In this document: piece by piece, positions 26,717 through 35,235 of the stretch
Numbering within the stretch: position 1 is the stretch's first letter
Layout of the letters: the number at the start of each line of letters is the position of its first letter
Origin: Paenibacillus polymyxa
GTDB lineage: Bacteria > Bacillota > Bacilli > Paenibacillales > Paenibacillaceae
DNA: 64,000 nucleotides
Direction of reading: 5' to 3'
Assembly: GCF_015710975.1 (NCBI RefSeq)
Contig: NZ_CP049783.1
Span: forward strand, 3,014,001-3,078,000
The notes under the pieces: model-generated
Database searches by the model: none
What the model was told of the DNA's origin: nothing
The model's input: only the letters and a program-made list of their open reading frames with translations
Program-made: the position numbers and the translations under genes

Positions 26717-27496
26717 ATGAGTACATTGCAGGATAAGGTAATTGTGATTACAGGTGCATCCAGTGGGATTGGCGCCCTTTGCGCTCAGTTGTTGAGCGCA
26801 AAGGGCGCGATTCCTATTTTAACAGCGCGCTCGCAGGAACGACTGAAGCAAGTATCTGCGGGAATCAGCGGCAGGCACGAGCTGATCCCACTGGACGTAA
26901 CTTGCCAGGAGCAGGTAGAGGCTGTGGCTGCACGAGTATTGGAAGAATACGGACGGGTTGATATATTGCTCAACAATGCGGGGTACGGTAAGTTTGAGTA
27001 TTTTAATGAGACCGACCTGACAGAGTTCGAACAAATGATGGACGTGAACTATATGGGGGTTGTTCGCTGCATCAAGGCATTTCTGCCACAAATGACAGAG
27101 CGGAACTGTGGGCAGATTGTTAATGTAGCATCGATGGCTGGGAAAATCGGGACAGCCAAATCGGCTTCTTATACGGCCACGAAGCATGCGTTGCTCGGTT
27201 TCAGTAATGCGCTCCGGCAAGAACTGCGCGGAAGTGGAGTGACCGTAACGACGATTAACCCCGGGCCGATTGATACACCGTTTTTTGAGCTGGCAGATCC
27301 CTCCGGGGGTTATGTGCGGAATGTTGGCTGGTTTATGCTAAAACCTGATAAGGTGGCACAGCATATCGTAAGGGCGATGGAGCTTGGTAAGGAGGAGGTT
27401 AATCTGCCACAGTGGGTATCTCCTTTTCTCAAGCTGTATCAATTAGCTCCCAGACTGATCGACAGGCTGGGGCATGGTGTGATGAATAAGAAATAA
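26717..27496 (+). CDS. SDR-family oxidoreductase containing a perfect hairpin in its coding sequence
   Basis: A classical short-chain dehydrogenase/reductase of 259 residues. VIVITGASSGIGALCAQLL carries the TGxxxGxG cofactor motif, LLNNAGYG is the NNAG motif, and the catalytic Ser and YxxxK lie in NVASMAGKIG and SYTATKHALLG. GGAGGG is seven bases before ATG 26717; ATG 26711 is too close. The N-terminal coding region forms a perfect 16-bp inverted repeat (26772-26808). The substrate is unknown. It ends at a terminator at 27498. Confidence 0.85.
   Translation: MSTLQDKVIVITGASSGIGALCAQLLSAKGAIPILTARSQERLKQVSAGISGRHELIPLDVTCQEQVEAVAARVLEEYGRVDILLNNAGYGKFEYFNETDLTEFEQMMDVNYMGVVRCIKAFLPQMTERNCGQIVNVASMAGKIGTAKSASYTATKHALLGFSNALRQELRGSGVTVTTINPGPIDTPFFELADPSGGYVRNVGWFMLKPDKVAQHIVRAMELGKEEVNLPQWVSPFLKLYQLAPRLIDRLGHGVMNKK
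26772..26808. repeat. Perfect 16-bp inverted repeat inside the SDR gene
   Basis: GCGCCCTTTGCGCTCA (26772-26787) and its exact complement (26793-26808) surround GTTGT. It codes for GALCAQLLSAKGA just after the cofactor motif. Both arms are needed for protein sequence, so the symmetry is striking. Confidence 0.9.
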
Positions 27497-27497
27497 T

Positions 27498-27545
27498 AGA
27501 TGTCCCGTAGCCATTAGGTGTGGTGAGGGACATCTTTTATTTTTG
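27498..27545 (+). terminator. Terminator after the SDR gene
   Basis: AGATGTCCC pairs perfectly with GGGACATCT around a 20-base loop, followed by TTTATTTTTG. Confidence 0.8.
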
Positions 27546-27617
27546 TGATTTGGTAACAAGGCTATTTTCGCATATAATGGAGAGTAACGAATTTACGTAT
27601 AGGGGTTGGACCTTTTC

Positions 27618-29009
27618 ATGACATCGAATTTTGAAGCGCTCGGCGTTGAACAAGATCTGCTGGACAAACTGACCGAGCATGAAATTACACAGCCTTCGCC
27701 AGTTCAGGCAGAGGCTATACCGGAAATAATGAAGGGACAGCATGTATTGGCACGCTCGCAAACCGGCACAGGCAAAACACTGGCTTATTTGCTACCGCTG
27801 CTACAAGCCATTGACCCACAGAAAAAGGCTACGCAAAAGCTCATACTGGCTCCAAGCCAGGAATTGGCCATGCAAATTGTACGTGAGGGTCAGCGCTACG
27901 GAGAGCATCGTGGAATCCGTGTACTGGGTCTGATTGGTGGGGCAGCCATCAAGCGCCAAATCGAAAAGCTAAAGGATCACCCACAGCTTGTGGTAGGCAC
28001 ACCAGGCCGTGTACGGGAACTCATCGCTTCGAAAAAGCTGAAGATGCACAATATTACAACAATTGTCATCGATGAGGTGGATCAGATGTTCCAGCTCGGC
28101 GGAGCAGGCGATGTGACCAATATACTGGGCTCTGCCCAACGTGACCGTCAATTGGTATTCCTGTCCGCAACGCTGAATAATGAAATTCAGTCGCTGGCAC
28201 AACGGGAGATGCCTGATTACGTAGAAATTGGGATTGATCCTGACCAGAAGACGGCCAGTGGACTGGAACATTACTACTTTGTATCCGAAGAACGGGATAA
28301 GGTGGATATGCTGCGCCGTCTGGTACGGCACTTTAATCCGAGAAAAGCGCTGGTGTTCGTGAATACAACCAATGCTATTGGGGAAATTGAAGCCAAGCTC
28401 AAGCATATGGGTCTAACTACGGCATCCTTGTATGGAGATGCAGATAAAGTCACGCGCAGCAACGTGTTGGCCCGATTCCGCGAGGACAAGCTCAAAGTGC
28501 TGGTCGCTTCCGATGTGGCAGCCCGTGGTCTGGATATTGAGGGCCTTGAAATGGTCATTCATTTTGACCCGGCTACGGATAGTCAAGCTTATGTTCACCG
28601 CGCAGGACGGACAGGACGTATGGGACGCAAAGGATTAGTAGTGTCGGTTGTGACTGACCGCGAAACGTTCATCATGCGTAAGTTTTCTCGTGAACTGGGA
28701 ATCGATATTGCAGAGCGTGTGTTGTACGGAGGTCGAGTTGTGGTGCCGCGCCCGGCGGATGCCAAACGTGTCCCTGTAAGGCCATCTGAAACTAGATCCA
28801 ATTCCAATGGAACAGTGACGGAAAATCGCAAGACACCTGTTCGGACTGAAGCAGGACGTCCAGGCAGGAATTCCGTGAGCGGTTCAGCTCCAGGCAAGAG
28901 CAAAGGAGCAGCCTTATCCAAAGCAGGAAAGGCACAGCGCGAGCGTGATCGTAAAAACAAGGGTGCGCCAAGATGGCTGAAGGAAAAAGGATCAAAACCG
29001 AACGAGTAA
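27618..29009 (+). CDS. DEAD-box-family RNA helicase (motif II reads DEVD)
   Basis: An ATP-dependent RNA helicase, likely in ribosome assembly or RNA decay. It has 463 residues. Motifs in order: Q-motif (ITQPSPVQAEAIP), I (ARSQTGTGKTLA), Ia (APSQELAMQI), Ib (GTPGRVRE), II (VIDEVDQMFQLG), III (FLSATLN), IV (ALVFVNT), V (VASDVAARGLDI) and VI (YVHRAGRTGRMGRKG). Motif II is DEVD, not DEAD. The final 80 residues are basic and low in complexity, typical of an RNA-binding tail. I preferred ATG 27618; TTG 27606 is an alternative. The ecsA gene follows 17 bases later. Confidence 0.9.
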   Translation: MTSNFEALGVEQDLLDKLTEHEITQPSPVQAEAIPEIMKGQHVLARSQTGTGKTLAYLLPLLQAIDPQKKATQKLILAPSQELAMQIVREGQRYGEHRGIRVLGLIGGAAIKRQIEKLKDHPQLVVGTPGRVRELIASKKLKMHNITTIVIDEVDQMFQLGGAGDVTNILGSAQRDRQLVFLSATLNNEIQSLAQREMPDYVEIGIDPDQKTASGLEHYYFVSEERDKVDMLRRLVRHFNPRKALVFVNTTNAIGEIEAKLKHMGLTTASLYGDADKVTRSNVLARFREDKLKVLVASDVAARGLDIEGLEMVIHFDPATDSQAYVHRAGRTGRMGRKGLVVSVVTDRETFIMRKFSRELGIDIAERVLYGGRVVVPRPADAKRVPVRPSETRSNSNGTVTENRKTPVRTEAGRPGRNSVSGSAPGKSKGAALSKAGKAQRERDRKNKGAPRWLKEKGSKPNE

Positions 29010-29026
29010 GGGAGAAGAGGGGAGCC

Positions 29027-29773
29027 ATGGAACAACAGCCTGTGTTGCAAATTAACGGACTGACTGGTGGATACAGCGCCAAACGCCCGGTGCTGCATCA
29101 GATTTCGCTCGATGTGAAACCGGGCGAAATGGTGGGACTGATCGGTCTGAACGGGGCCGGGAAAAGTACGACCATGAAGCATATTTTGGGTCTGATGACA
29201 CCGCAGGCCGGAGAGATTCGCGTACAGGGGCATAAGCAGGATGAGAATCCCGAGGTATATCAGGGAGCTATTGCTTTTGTACCTGAAGCTCCAGAGCTGT
29301 ATCCTGAAATGACAGTGATGGAGCATATGGAGTTCACGGCTAGAGCGTACGGAGTCAGCGAAGCAGATTTCCGCACGCGCAGTGATCAAATGCTGGATTT
29401 GTTCCGTATGCGGGATAAAAGCGGAAGTATGTCGATGCATCTCTCCAAAGGGATGCGCCAAAAAGTGATGATTATGTGCGCATTTTTAGCGGGACCGCCG
29501 TTGTATGTCATAGATGAGCCTTTTTTGGGTTTGGACCCGCTCGGCATTCGTTCTCTGCTTGACTTTATGTTGGAGATGAAGCGTTCGGGCTCGTCTATTT
29601 TGCTCAGTTCTCATATTTTGTCCACGATTGAAAATTATTGCGATCGTTTCATTGTGCTTCATCAGGGTGCCATCATTGCTCAGGGTACGCTGGATGAAGT
29701 GACAGCACAGGCGGGTAAGCCGGGCATGCCGCTGGAAGATGCATTTTATGAGCTGGTACAGGGCAGGGAATGA
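29027..29773 (+). CDS. ecsA: ABC transporter ATP-binding protein EcsA
   Basis: The ATPase of the EcsAB transporter, which in B. subtilis affects protein secretion, competence, sporulation and RasP-dependent proteolysis. It has 248 residues, like B. subtilis EcsA. The Walker A is GLNGAGKST, the Q-loop lies near VPEAPELYPEMT, the signature is the divergent LSKGMRQK, and the Walker B is LYVIDEPFLGLDP. I chose ATG 29027 behind GAGGGGAG; the open frame further upstream overlaps the helicase gene. The stop overlaps the ecsB start by four bases (ATGA). Confidence 0.9.
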   Translation: MEQQPVLQINGLTGGYSAKRPVLHQISLDVKPGEMVGLIGLNGAGKSTTMKHILGLMTPQAGEIRVQGHKQDENPEVYQGAIAFVPEAPELYPEMTVMEHMEFTARAYGVSEADFRTRSDQMLDLFRMRDKSGSMSMHLSKGMRQKVMIMCAFLAGPPLYVIDEPFLGLDPLGIRSLLDFMLEMKRSGSSILLSSHILSTIENYCDRFIVLHQGAIIAQGTLDEVTAQAGKPGMPLEDAFYELVQGRE

Positions 29774-30999
29774 GCATGGATTTGCAACGTTTGCATAAAG
29801 AAAGACGTCTAGCGTTCTGGGGACAGGTGCTGCCTTATCTGGGCTATGTCATTCAGAGCGGCCTTGCAGTGGTCTTCGGCTTTGCGCTGATTGCCTTTGC
29901 CGCATGGTACACGTCACTACTCATGCATATTCCGCCGGATTTGCCCATCCGCTGGATCATGCTTATTGTAGCTATTCCAATTGCGCATGCGAGCTTTCGA
30001 ACGTATTTGAATGCGGCAGATATAGTCTTCCTTCGTCCCCAGGAGTACGCGATGCCACAATATTTTAAGGCCAGCCGGATTCGAGGCGTAGTGTACAAAA
30101 TATTCGGTCTGCTGCTGCTGTCCATGATTTTGTGGCCGTTGTATATCCGCAGTGATGCTGCACCTAAGCCGCTGCTACTGACTCTGCTGCTGTTCGTGCT
30201 ACTGAAGGTGCTATTTAGCTACGGCGGCTGGCAGGAGCTTCGTATGGTATCGGTTGGCGGGAGCATAGGCTATCGTCTACTGCGGTGGGTGCTGGCTGTG
30301 CTGATGGTAGCCGCATGGCTATGGCAGCCCCCGCTACACAGCTTGCCGTTTATCGTATTGGTTGGCGTGGTGTACGTGCTTGTTCTGCGTTTGCCGGTCA
30401 AGCTGCTAGTGGCTTGGGAAAAACTGATCCGCACAGAGGCTATGCAGGCTGCCCGCGTGATGCGTACGTTGGGCTGGTTTGTCGATGTGCCTGCCCTTAC
30501 ACAGAGAGTGACGCCGCGCCGCTGGCTCTCCTGGCTGGGTGGCAACATACCTTGGAACAGAAAGGGAGCGTATCGTTACCTGCTGTTTAAGACGTTCTTG
30601 CGTACAGAACCAGCAGGCATTGTCATTCGGTTAGGTATTCTGGGTCTGTTAATTATATATATCACCCATGCTAGCTGGATTGGTATTGCCGTATATTTAT
30701 TTTTTATATTCCTCATAGGTGTTCAGATTACTTCATTAAGACAGTATCACAGGGATTCGTTGTGGCTTCAGTTATATCCGATTCCTGCGCATAGTCGCCG
30801 TGCGTCTTTTCTTGACTTTGTTGTTCGGTTGACGTTGCCGGCTGCGGTGGTGCTGTGGCTTCCTTTTCTGGCAAAAGGAACGGAGGATTTACTGTCTACA
30901 TTGCTCACGTTGGTTGGGGGAGTCCTTGTTGTGTTCCTGCTCCGTGGTACTCAAGCCAAAAAATGGCGTTTGGACGGACAGGATGAGGAAGAAGTGTGA
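29770..30999 (+). CDS. ecsB: ABC transporter permease EcsB
   Basis: The membrane partner of EcsA. It has 409 residues, like B. subtilis EcsB, and about eight to nine hydrophobic segments (e.g. VIQSGLAVVFGFALIAFAAWY, LLLTLLLFVLLKVLFSY, VIRLGILGLLIIYITHASW, AVVLWLPFLAKG). The N-terminus RLHKERRLAFWGQVLPYLGYV fits the family. Its ATG overlaps the ecsA stop, implying translational coupling. It ends just before a bidirectional terminator. The EcsC homologue is not adjacent. Confidence 0.88.
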   Translation: MSMDLQRLHKERRLAFWGQVLPYLGYVIQSGLAVVFGFALIAFAAWYTSLLMHIPPDLPIRWIMLIVAIPIAHASFRTYLNAADIVFLRPQEYAMPQYFKASRIRGVVYKIFGLLLLSMILWPLYIRSDAAPKPLLLTLLLFVLLKVLFSYGGWQELRMVSVGGSIGYRLLRWVLAVLMVAAWLWQPPLHSLPFIVLVGVVYVLVLRLPVKLLVAWEKLIRTEAMQAARVMRTLGWFVDVPALTQRVTPRRWLSWLGGNIPWNRKGAYRYLLFKTFLRTEPAGIVIRLGILGLLIIYITHASWIGIAVYLFFIFLIGVQITSLRQYHRDSLWLQLYPIPAHSRRASFLDFVVRLTLPAAVVLWLPFLAKGTEDLLSTLLTLVGGVLVVFLLRGTQAKKWRLDGQDEEEV

Positions 31000-31021
31000 T
31001 CCATATCTGTGTCAATAAAGT

Positions 31022-31076
31022 AAAGGCTAATTCGCAAGCAGCAAAAGCTGAGCTGCCTGCGGATTAGCCTTTTTTG
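31022..31076. terminator. Terminator after ecsB
   Basis: AAGGCTAATTCGCA pairs with TGCGGATTAGCCTT (one G-T pair) around a 26-base partly structured loop, then TTTTTG. It also faces the YjcZ-like gene on the minus strand, where the A-flank is short. Confidence 0.75.
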
Positions 31077-31121
31077 TACATTCACTGCTTATGGTAGTCG
31101 TGGGTGCAGATATCGGTCTGC

Positions 31122-31244
31122 TTAAACGAAGATCGTTTTGCTGATGATAACTAACAAAATGAACAGTACCAAAATTGTTCCTGTACTTGTGAATGCGCCG
31201 TAACCACCGTAACCGCCTCTTGTTTCTTCTGCTCCCATGCTCAT
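31122..31244 (-). CDS. YjcZ-family small sporulation protein (40 aa)
   Basis: A 40-residue protein: an N-terminal Gly/Tyr-rich stretch (GGYGGYGAF) followed by one hydrophobic helix (TILVLFILLVIISKTIFV). This is the layout of the YjcZ/YjcM-like tiny sporulation proteins common in Bacillus and Paenibacillus. GAGGAG lies five bases before ATG 31244. It is too small to be found easily, and the function within the spore is unknown. It lies alone between ecsB and the sensor kinase gene. Confidence 0.8.
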   Translation of the reverse strand: MSMGAEETRGGYGGYGAFTSTGTILVLFILLVIISKTIFV

Positions 31245-31444
31245 TCTCCTCTCGGTCATTGTGATAAAGGATACATCGTATCTTATGAAGTGGGTTTCCG
31301 GATTGCGTGGGCCAATGTTCTGGTGTGTTGCCGAATCGCCCTATATTTTTCATCAGATGCAGGAGATGAGAGAGGAAAAGGTACGTATTATCGAGAATAG
31401 AAGAAGTATGTAATCATTATCACTTGGAAAGTGGGAAAGACGAG

Positions 31445-32722
31445 ATGCTGGTAGATAAGCTGCTCGTGAACATATTTCTTGTGTTTGTACCGTTACTCGT
31501 ATATAGTGCTTTGTCAGATCATCGGCATAGGAAGCATACCCCGCTGCTTATGGGAGGAGTGCTGGGTGTTTCTTCTGTGCTTTGCCTTATGTTTTCGTAC
31601 ATTTGGTACGGATTATATTGGGATCTTCGCTATGTTCCTTTGATCCTTTCTGTTTTATATTTTGGTCCTACGGCAGGCCTAATGAATGTGACGCTAATGG
31701 TAATGGCTCGCATGTATGTAGGCCCTGAGTCTATGGTGGTGGGGCTTCCGAGCATGATGTTGTGTTATTTGGGACCTCTCTTGGTAAGAAACAAATTTAT
31801 GCAGCTCAAAAGCATGTTGCTTCGAGTGGGCATGAATATGGTAATGAGTATATGGATTACTGGGGTCATGCTGATTTTTCTTTTAATACATTCTTGGATC
31901 AATGGCAGACTGGATGAGGATGAGATTGAGCTGATCCGTTCAATACTCTGGTTCGGTGTGATTCAATTTCTAAGTATTGGAGCCTCTTCTTTATGGATGG
32001 AGTTTAGTTTGGAGCGGGAAGAAATGAGAAGAAAAATTAAATATGCCGAGCGTCTGAATACGTTGGGTGAACTGGCAGCCTCTATGGCTCATGAAGTACG
32101 GAATCCTTTAACCGTTGTAAAAGGGTTCCTGCAAATGGTTCAGTCAGGATTAGAAGGAAAAAATCGCAGATATGTTGCTTTGGCACTGGCAGAGGTGGAT
32201 CGGGCTGAAAGAATTATTAGCGATTATCTGAATTTATCCAGACCGCAGATTGGGAACACAGAACGGATGGATCTGTCTGGCATGGTTGAACAGATCGTTT
32301 TGCTTCTGAAACCAATGGCGACCAAGCAAGGCGTAAGGCTGTATACAGAGCTAAGGAATGAAATTTATGTACATACAGATCGTAACCAGCTGCTACAGGC
32401 GTTAATACATGTGACGAAAAATGCGATTGAAGCTGCGGAAGATGGAGGCAGGGTATACATAAAGCTGGCGATACAGGAAGAGCAGGCATGTCTGAGTATC
32501 AGGGATACTGGAAAAGGCATGAGCCAGGAGCATCTCGAACGAGTGGGTACTTTGTTTTTTTCAACCAAAGAGGTAGGAACAGGACTGGGAACGGTCGTTT
32601 CCTTTCGAATTATTGAAGCCATGAACGGGAGTATACGCTATGAAAGTGAGCCCGGAGTGGGAACGGAGGTCGTCATCCTGCTGCCACTGGCACAGGAATC
32701 TCTGCTAGCTGCGGAAGGATAA
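31445..32722 (+). CDS. Membrane sensor histidine kinase (5TM, KinB/LytS-like input)
   Basis: A sensor kinase of 425 residues with about six membrane segments in the first 190 residues, resembling 5TM receptors of the LytS/YhcK type, with no large extracytoplasmic domain. The H-box is ASMAHEVRNPLTVVKGFLQ, the N-box is HVTKNAIEAAEDGG, and G-boxes are IRDTGKGMS and TGLGTVVSFRI. No response regulator gene is adjacent, which is usual for the orphan kinases of the sporulation phosphorelay, so a Spo0F kinase role is possible. I prefer ATG 31445; an upstream TTG at 31424 is an alternative. Confidence 0.85.
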   Translation: MLVDKLLVNIFLVFVPLLVYSALSDHRHRKHTPLLMGGVLGVSSVLCLMFSYIWYGLYWDLRYVPLILSVLYFGPTAGLMNVTLMVMARMYVGPESMVVGLPSMMLCYLGPLLVRNKFMQLKSMLLRVGMNMVMSIWITGVMLIFLLIHSWINGRLDEDEIELIRSILWFGVIQFLSIGASSLWMEFSLEREEMRRKIKYAERLNTLGELAASMAHEVRNPLTVVKGFLQMVQSGLEGKNRRYVALALAEVDRAERIISDYLNLSRPQIGNTERMDLSGMVEQIVLLLKPMATKQGVRLYTELRNEIYVHTDRNQLLQALIHVTKNAIEAAEDGGRVYIKLAIQEEQACLSIRDTGKGMSQEHLERVGTLFFSTKEVGTGLGTVVSFRIIEAMNGSIRYESEPGVGTEVVILLPLAQESLLAAEG

Positions 32723-32756
32723 TTGTGCGGACGTATGATGGACAATAGTCAGCCGA

Positions 32757-32794
32757 CCCAAAAAGCGGTATGCCCTAATATCTGGCATACCGCT
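32757..32794 (-). terminator. Terminator of the aminotransferase gene
   Basis: AGCGGTATGCC pairs perfectly with GGCATACCGCT around nine bases; on the minus strand it is followed by TTTTGGG, on the plus strand by an AT-rich run without a T-tract. Confidence 0.7.
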
Positions 32795-32829
32795 AGTTAT
32801 ATTATATATTCTAACCTGATACAGACAGA

Positions 32830-34152
32830 TTAGGCGTTCAACAAATCTTGTGCACCACGATACACAATGTCATATAGGTCTTCCAGATACTCCTCTTCGA
32901 TACATGAGAATGCGATACGAAGATCGTATTCACCCAATGCAATCGTGCCTACCCCATATTGTTCCAGCAAATGTGTGCGCAGTCGTTCAGCAGACAAGCC
33001 GTTCAGCTTGAGACACATAAAATAGCCTGAATTGAAAGGATAGTAGCTCCATACATCCCCGTATTTTCCGCTATCGAGCAACGCTTTGACTTTATTAGCT
33101 CGCCCCTTCATAATTTGGAACTTTTCATTCTTCTGTTGTTCAAATTCTGGTGATTTGAGAGCATCCAGTACGAAGGTTTGAGATGGGTGAGGACCGCTCG
33201 AAATCGTTGCCCGGATAATCCCTAGTGTTTTTTGTTCCAGTGCGCTCAGTACATCCTGATGCTCCGAAGCAAAGGTAATAAATCCGACACGGAAGCCCCA
33301 AACGAATTCTTCTTTGGTAGCTCCGTCAATTTTGACTGGTAAAATTCTCGGATGAAGCCCGGCTAGCTGACCGAATAGTGATTCATGCAGAGAGTCCTCG
33401 AAGAACAGGCCAAAATAAGCGTCATCTGTCACAACTACGACATTGATGCCTGCTTCCGCCGCTTCCTGAATGGCAGCGACAATTGCTTTACCTTCTTCAA
33501 GGCCCGGTGTATAGCCTGTCGGGTTGTTCGGGAAGTTCAGTACAACGATCGCTTTGCCGTATTCTTTCTGCGCCAGTAGCGCCTCGCGTAGTCCCTCACT
33601 ATTAAAACGGTGATCCTCTGTGAACAACGGGAAATTCACCAAACGTCCATGACGGCGAATACCGAAAGTCAGTTCATAGTTCTCCCAGTTTTTATCTGGA
33701 TAAATGACAGCATCTCCTTCATCCGTAAACAGGTCGGCAACGATGCTCAAACCGTGGGTCAGCGCGTTGGTAACTACAGGAAGGCCGTAGCCTTTTCCAG
33801 CCAGCGAAGGATTTTCTTTCAGCATTTTGTCACGCCATACGCTACGAAGTTCAGGCTTGCCCGCAGGGGGAGCGTAAGGATACAAATCCTTGGGACTGTA
33901 AGCGGACAGCTTCTCCTGAATAACCTCCAAATGCATAGGACCATTGCCTTCAGTAGCAATCCCGATCGTAGCATTATACTTTTTGGCAAGTTTCCCTGCC
34001 TCGGCGGATTGACTCAAAATCCCTTCTTTTGGAAAATAAATCTCTTTACCTAAAAGAGAAAGCATTTGATATACATGCTCGTTGCCTGTCTGAATGTTTT
34101 GATTTAACTGCGCTGCCAGTGGATTCATTCCCGTTTCATCCTTCCAAGTCAT
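32830..34152 (-). CDS. PLP-dependent class I/II aminotransferase
   Basis: A fold type I aminotransferase of 440 residues. LNFPNNPTGYTPG carries the conserved substrate/PLP-binding NPTG, VVVTDDAYFGLFF has the PLP-pyridine Asp and Tyr, the Schiff-base Lys is probably in KIDGATKEEFVWGFRVGF, and the terminal carboxylate-binding Arg is in DLRIAFSC. It resembles the aspartate aminotransferase-like group but the substrate cannot be read off. It stands alone with its own terminator, and the upstream 155 bases separate it from the divergent AraC gene. Confidence 0.85.
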   Translation of the reverse strand: MTWKDETGMNPLAAQLNQNIQTGNEHVYQMLSLLGKEIYFPKEGILSQSAEAGKLAKKYNATIGIATEGNGPMHLEVIQEKLSAYSPKDLYPYAPPAGKPELRSVWRDKMLKENPSLAGKGYGLPVVTNALTHGLSIVADLFTDEGDAVIYPDKNWENYELTFGIRRHGRLVNFPLFTEDHRFNSEGLREALLAQKEYGKAIVVLNFPNNPTGYTPGLEEGKAIVAAIQEAAEAGINVVVVTDDAYFGLFFEDSLHESLFGQLAGLHPRILPVKIDGATKEEFVWGFRVGFITFASEHQDVLSALEQKTLGIIRATISSGPHPSQTFVLDALKSPEFEQQKNEKFQIMKGRANKVKALLDSGKYGDVWSYYPFNSGYFMCLKLNGLSAERLRTHLLEQYGVGTIALGEYDLRIAFSCIEEEYLEDLYDIVYRGAQDLLNA

Positions 34153-34308
34153 TTTGATTACATATTATAGCATTACACACGGTAAGCGTCACGCACAAGC
34201 ATTAGGGGCCATAAGAGCGTATTTTTTGCTTAATCGTGGCGCTGCGCTTATATTATAAAATAACGGGATAACAGGACAACCAGAGATGAACCAAAGGAGG
34301 TACAGATT

Positions 34309-35094
34309 TTGCTGGATACATCTGCGTCATCGTTTATCCTGCTGCCGGCCTTTGCCAAAATTGTGTGCGAGCCGGGCTGGAAATGGCAGGTACGCGAGAA
34401 GCCGATGCCAAACTATGATTTATTTTATGTATGGAGTGGAGAAGGAACGGTTGTATTAAATGGGGAAGCCTATCCGGTGAGCAAGGGCAGTTGTTTTTTG
34501 TTCAAGCCGGGAGACGATACCCGTGCCACACATAATCCGCAAAAGCCGCTCATACTTACTTATATTCATTTTGATCTCACCGAACAACCCAAGCAAATTC
34601 CAGCCAGCTACCGCATGCTGGAAGAAACGTTCGAGGTGGAGCATATGCTTGCCAGATATGTCCGTCTGCGTCTGGAGCGTGCCTATGGGGCTGATGAGGA
34701 GGGCAAGCTGATCCTGAAGCAACTGATGATTCATCTGCTGCGTGCAGATCGGAAGGAACCGCAGGAGCAACAGGCCAGTAACCAGCTCACCGAGGTCATT
34801 CGAGAAACGGCCAACTACGTGCGCCAGCATCCGGGACTTCCTCATCGAGTCGAAGATTTGGCAGCACGTGCAGGGCTGTCACCGCGTTATTTTTCGATAA
34901 AATTCAAGGAGCTGCTAGGTGTTTCCGTGCAATCCCATATAATCAGCATGCGGATTGAGCGCGCGCAGCACCTACTGCTACATGCCGGAATGAATGTAAC
35001 TGAGGTGGCGGAGGCTTTGGGGTACCGCGACATCTTTTTTTTCAGCCGTCAATTCAAGCAGTATACAGGAAAAAGTCCGTCTGAGATTCGATAA
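34309..35094 (+). CDS. AraC-family transcriptional regulator, TTG start
   Basis: A 261-residue regulator. The N-terminal cupin-like sensor domain contains YDLFYVWSGEGTVVLNGEAYPVSKGSCFLFKPGD; the C-terminal double HTH contains HRVEDLAARAGLSPRYFSIKFKELLGVS and VTEVAEALGYRDIFFFSRQFKQYTGKSPSEIR. The start is TTG at 34309, eight bases after AAAGGAGG. This type usually responds to a sugar, but no adjacent transport or sugar gene helps. It is divergent from the aminotransferase gene. Confidence 0.87.
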   Translation: MLDTSASSFILLPAFAKIVCEPGWKWQVREKPMPNYDLFYVWSGEGTVVLNGEAYPVSKGSCFLFKPGDDTRATHNPQKPLILTYIHFDLTEQPKQIPASYRMLEETFEVEHMLARYVRLRLERAYGADEEGKLILKQLMIHLLRADRKEPQEQQASNQLTEVIRETANYVRQHPGLPHRVEDLAARAGLSPRYFSIKFKELLGVSVQSHIISMRIERAQHLLLHAGMNVTEVAEALGYRDIFFFSRQFKQYTGKSPSEIR

Positions 35095-35130
35095 GGCTAT
35101 TAACGCATGACGAATATAAAGGATAAATCA

Positions 35131-35165
35131 AAAAGGACCGAAGCAGTTACGCTGGGTCCTTTTTC
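35131..35165. terminator. Bidirectional terminator AraC gene / psd
   Basis: AAAAAGGACC pairs with GGTCCTTTTT around a 15-base loop. T-runs occur on both strands. Confidence 0.75.
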
Positions 35166-35235
35166 GTATGAGTCATTTGAATCATTCGATCCCCATGCTC
35201 AAATGTGCAGCTATTTTTTTGTTACAATCCTTCAT

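Noticed and set aside
28595..29461. Antisense open frame across the helicase 3' end and ecsA
   Set aside because: Spans two certain genes on the other strand and has no RBS or recognisable protein.
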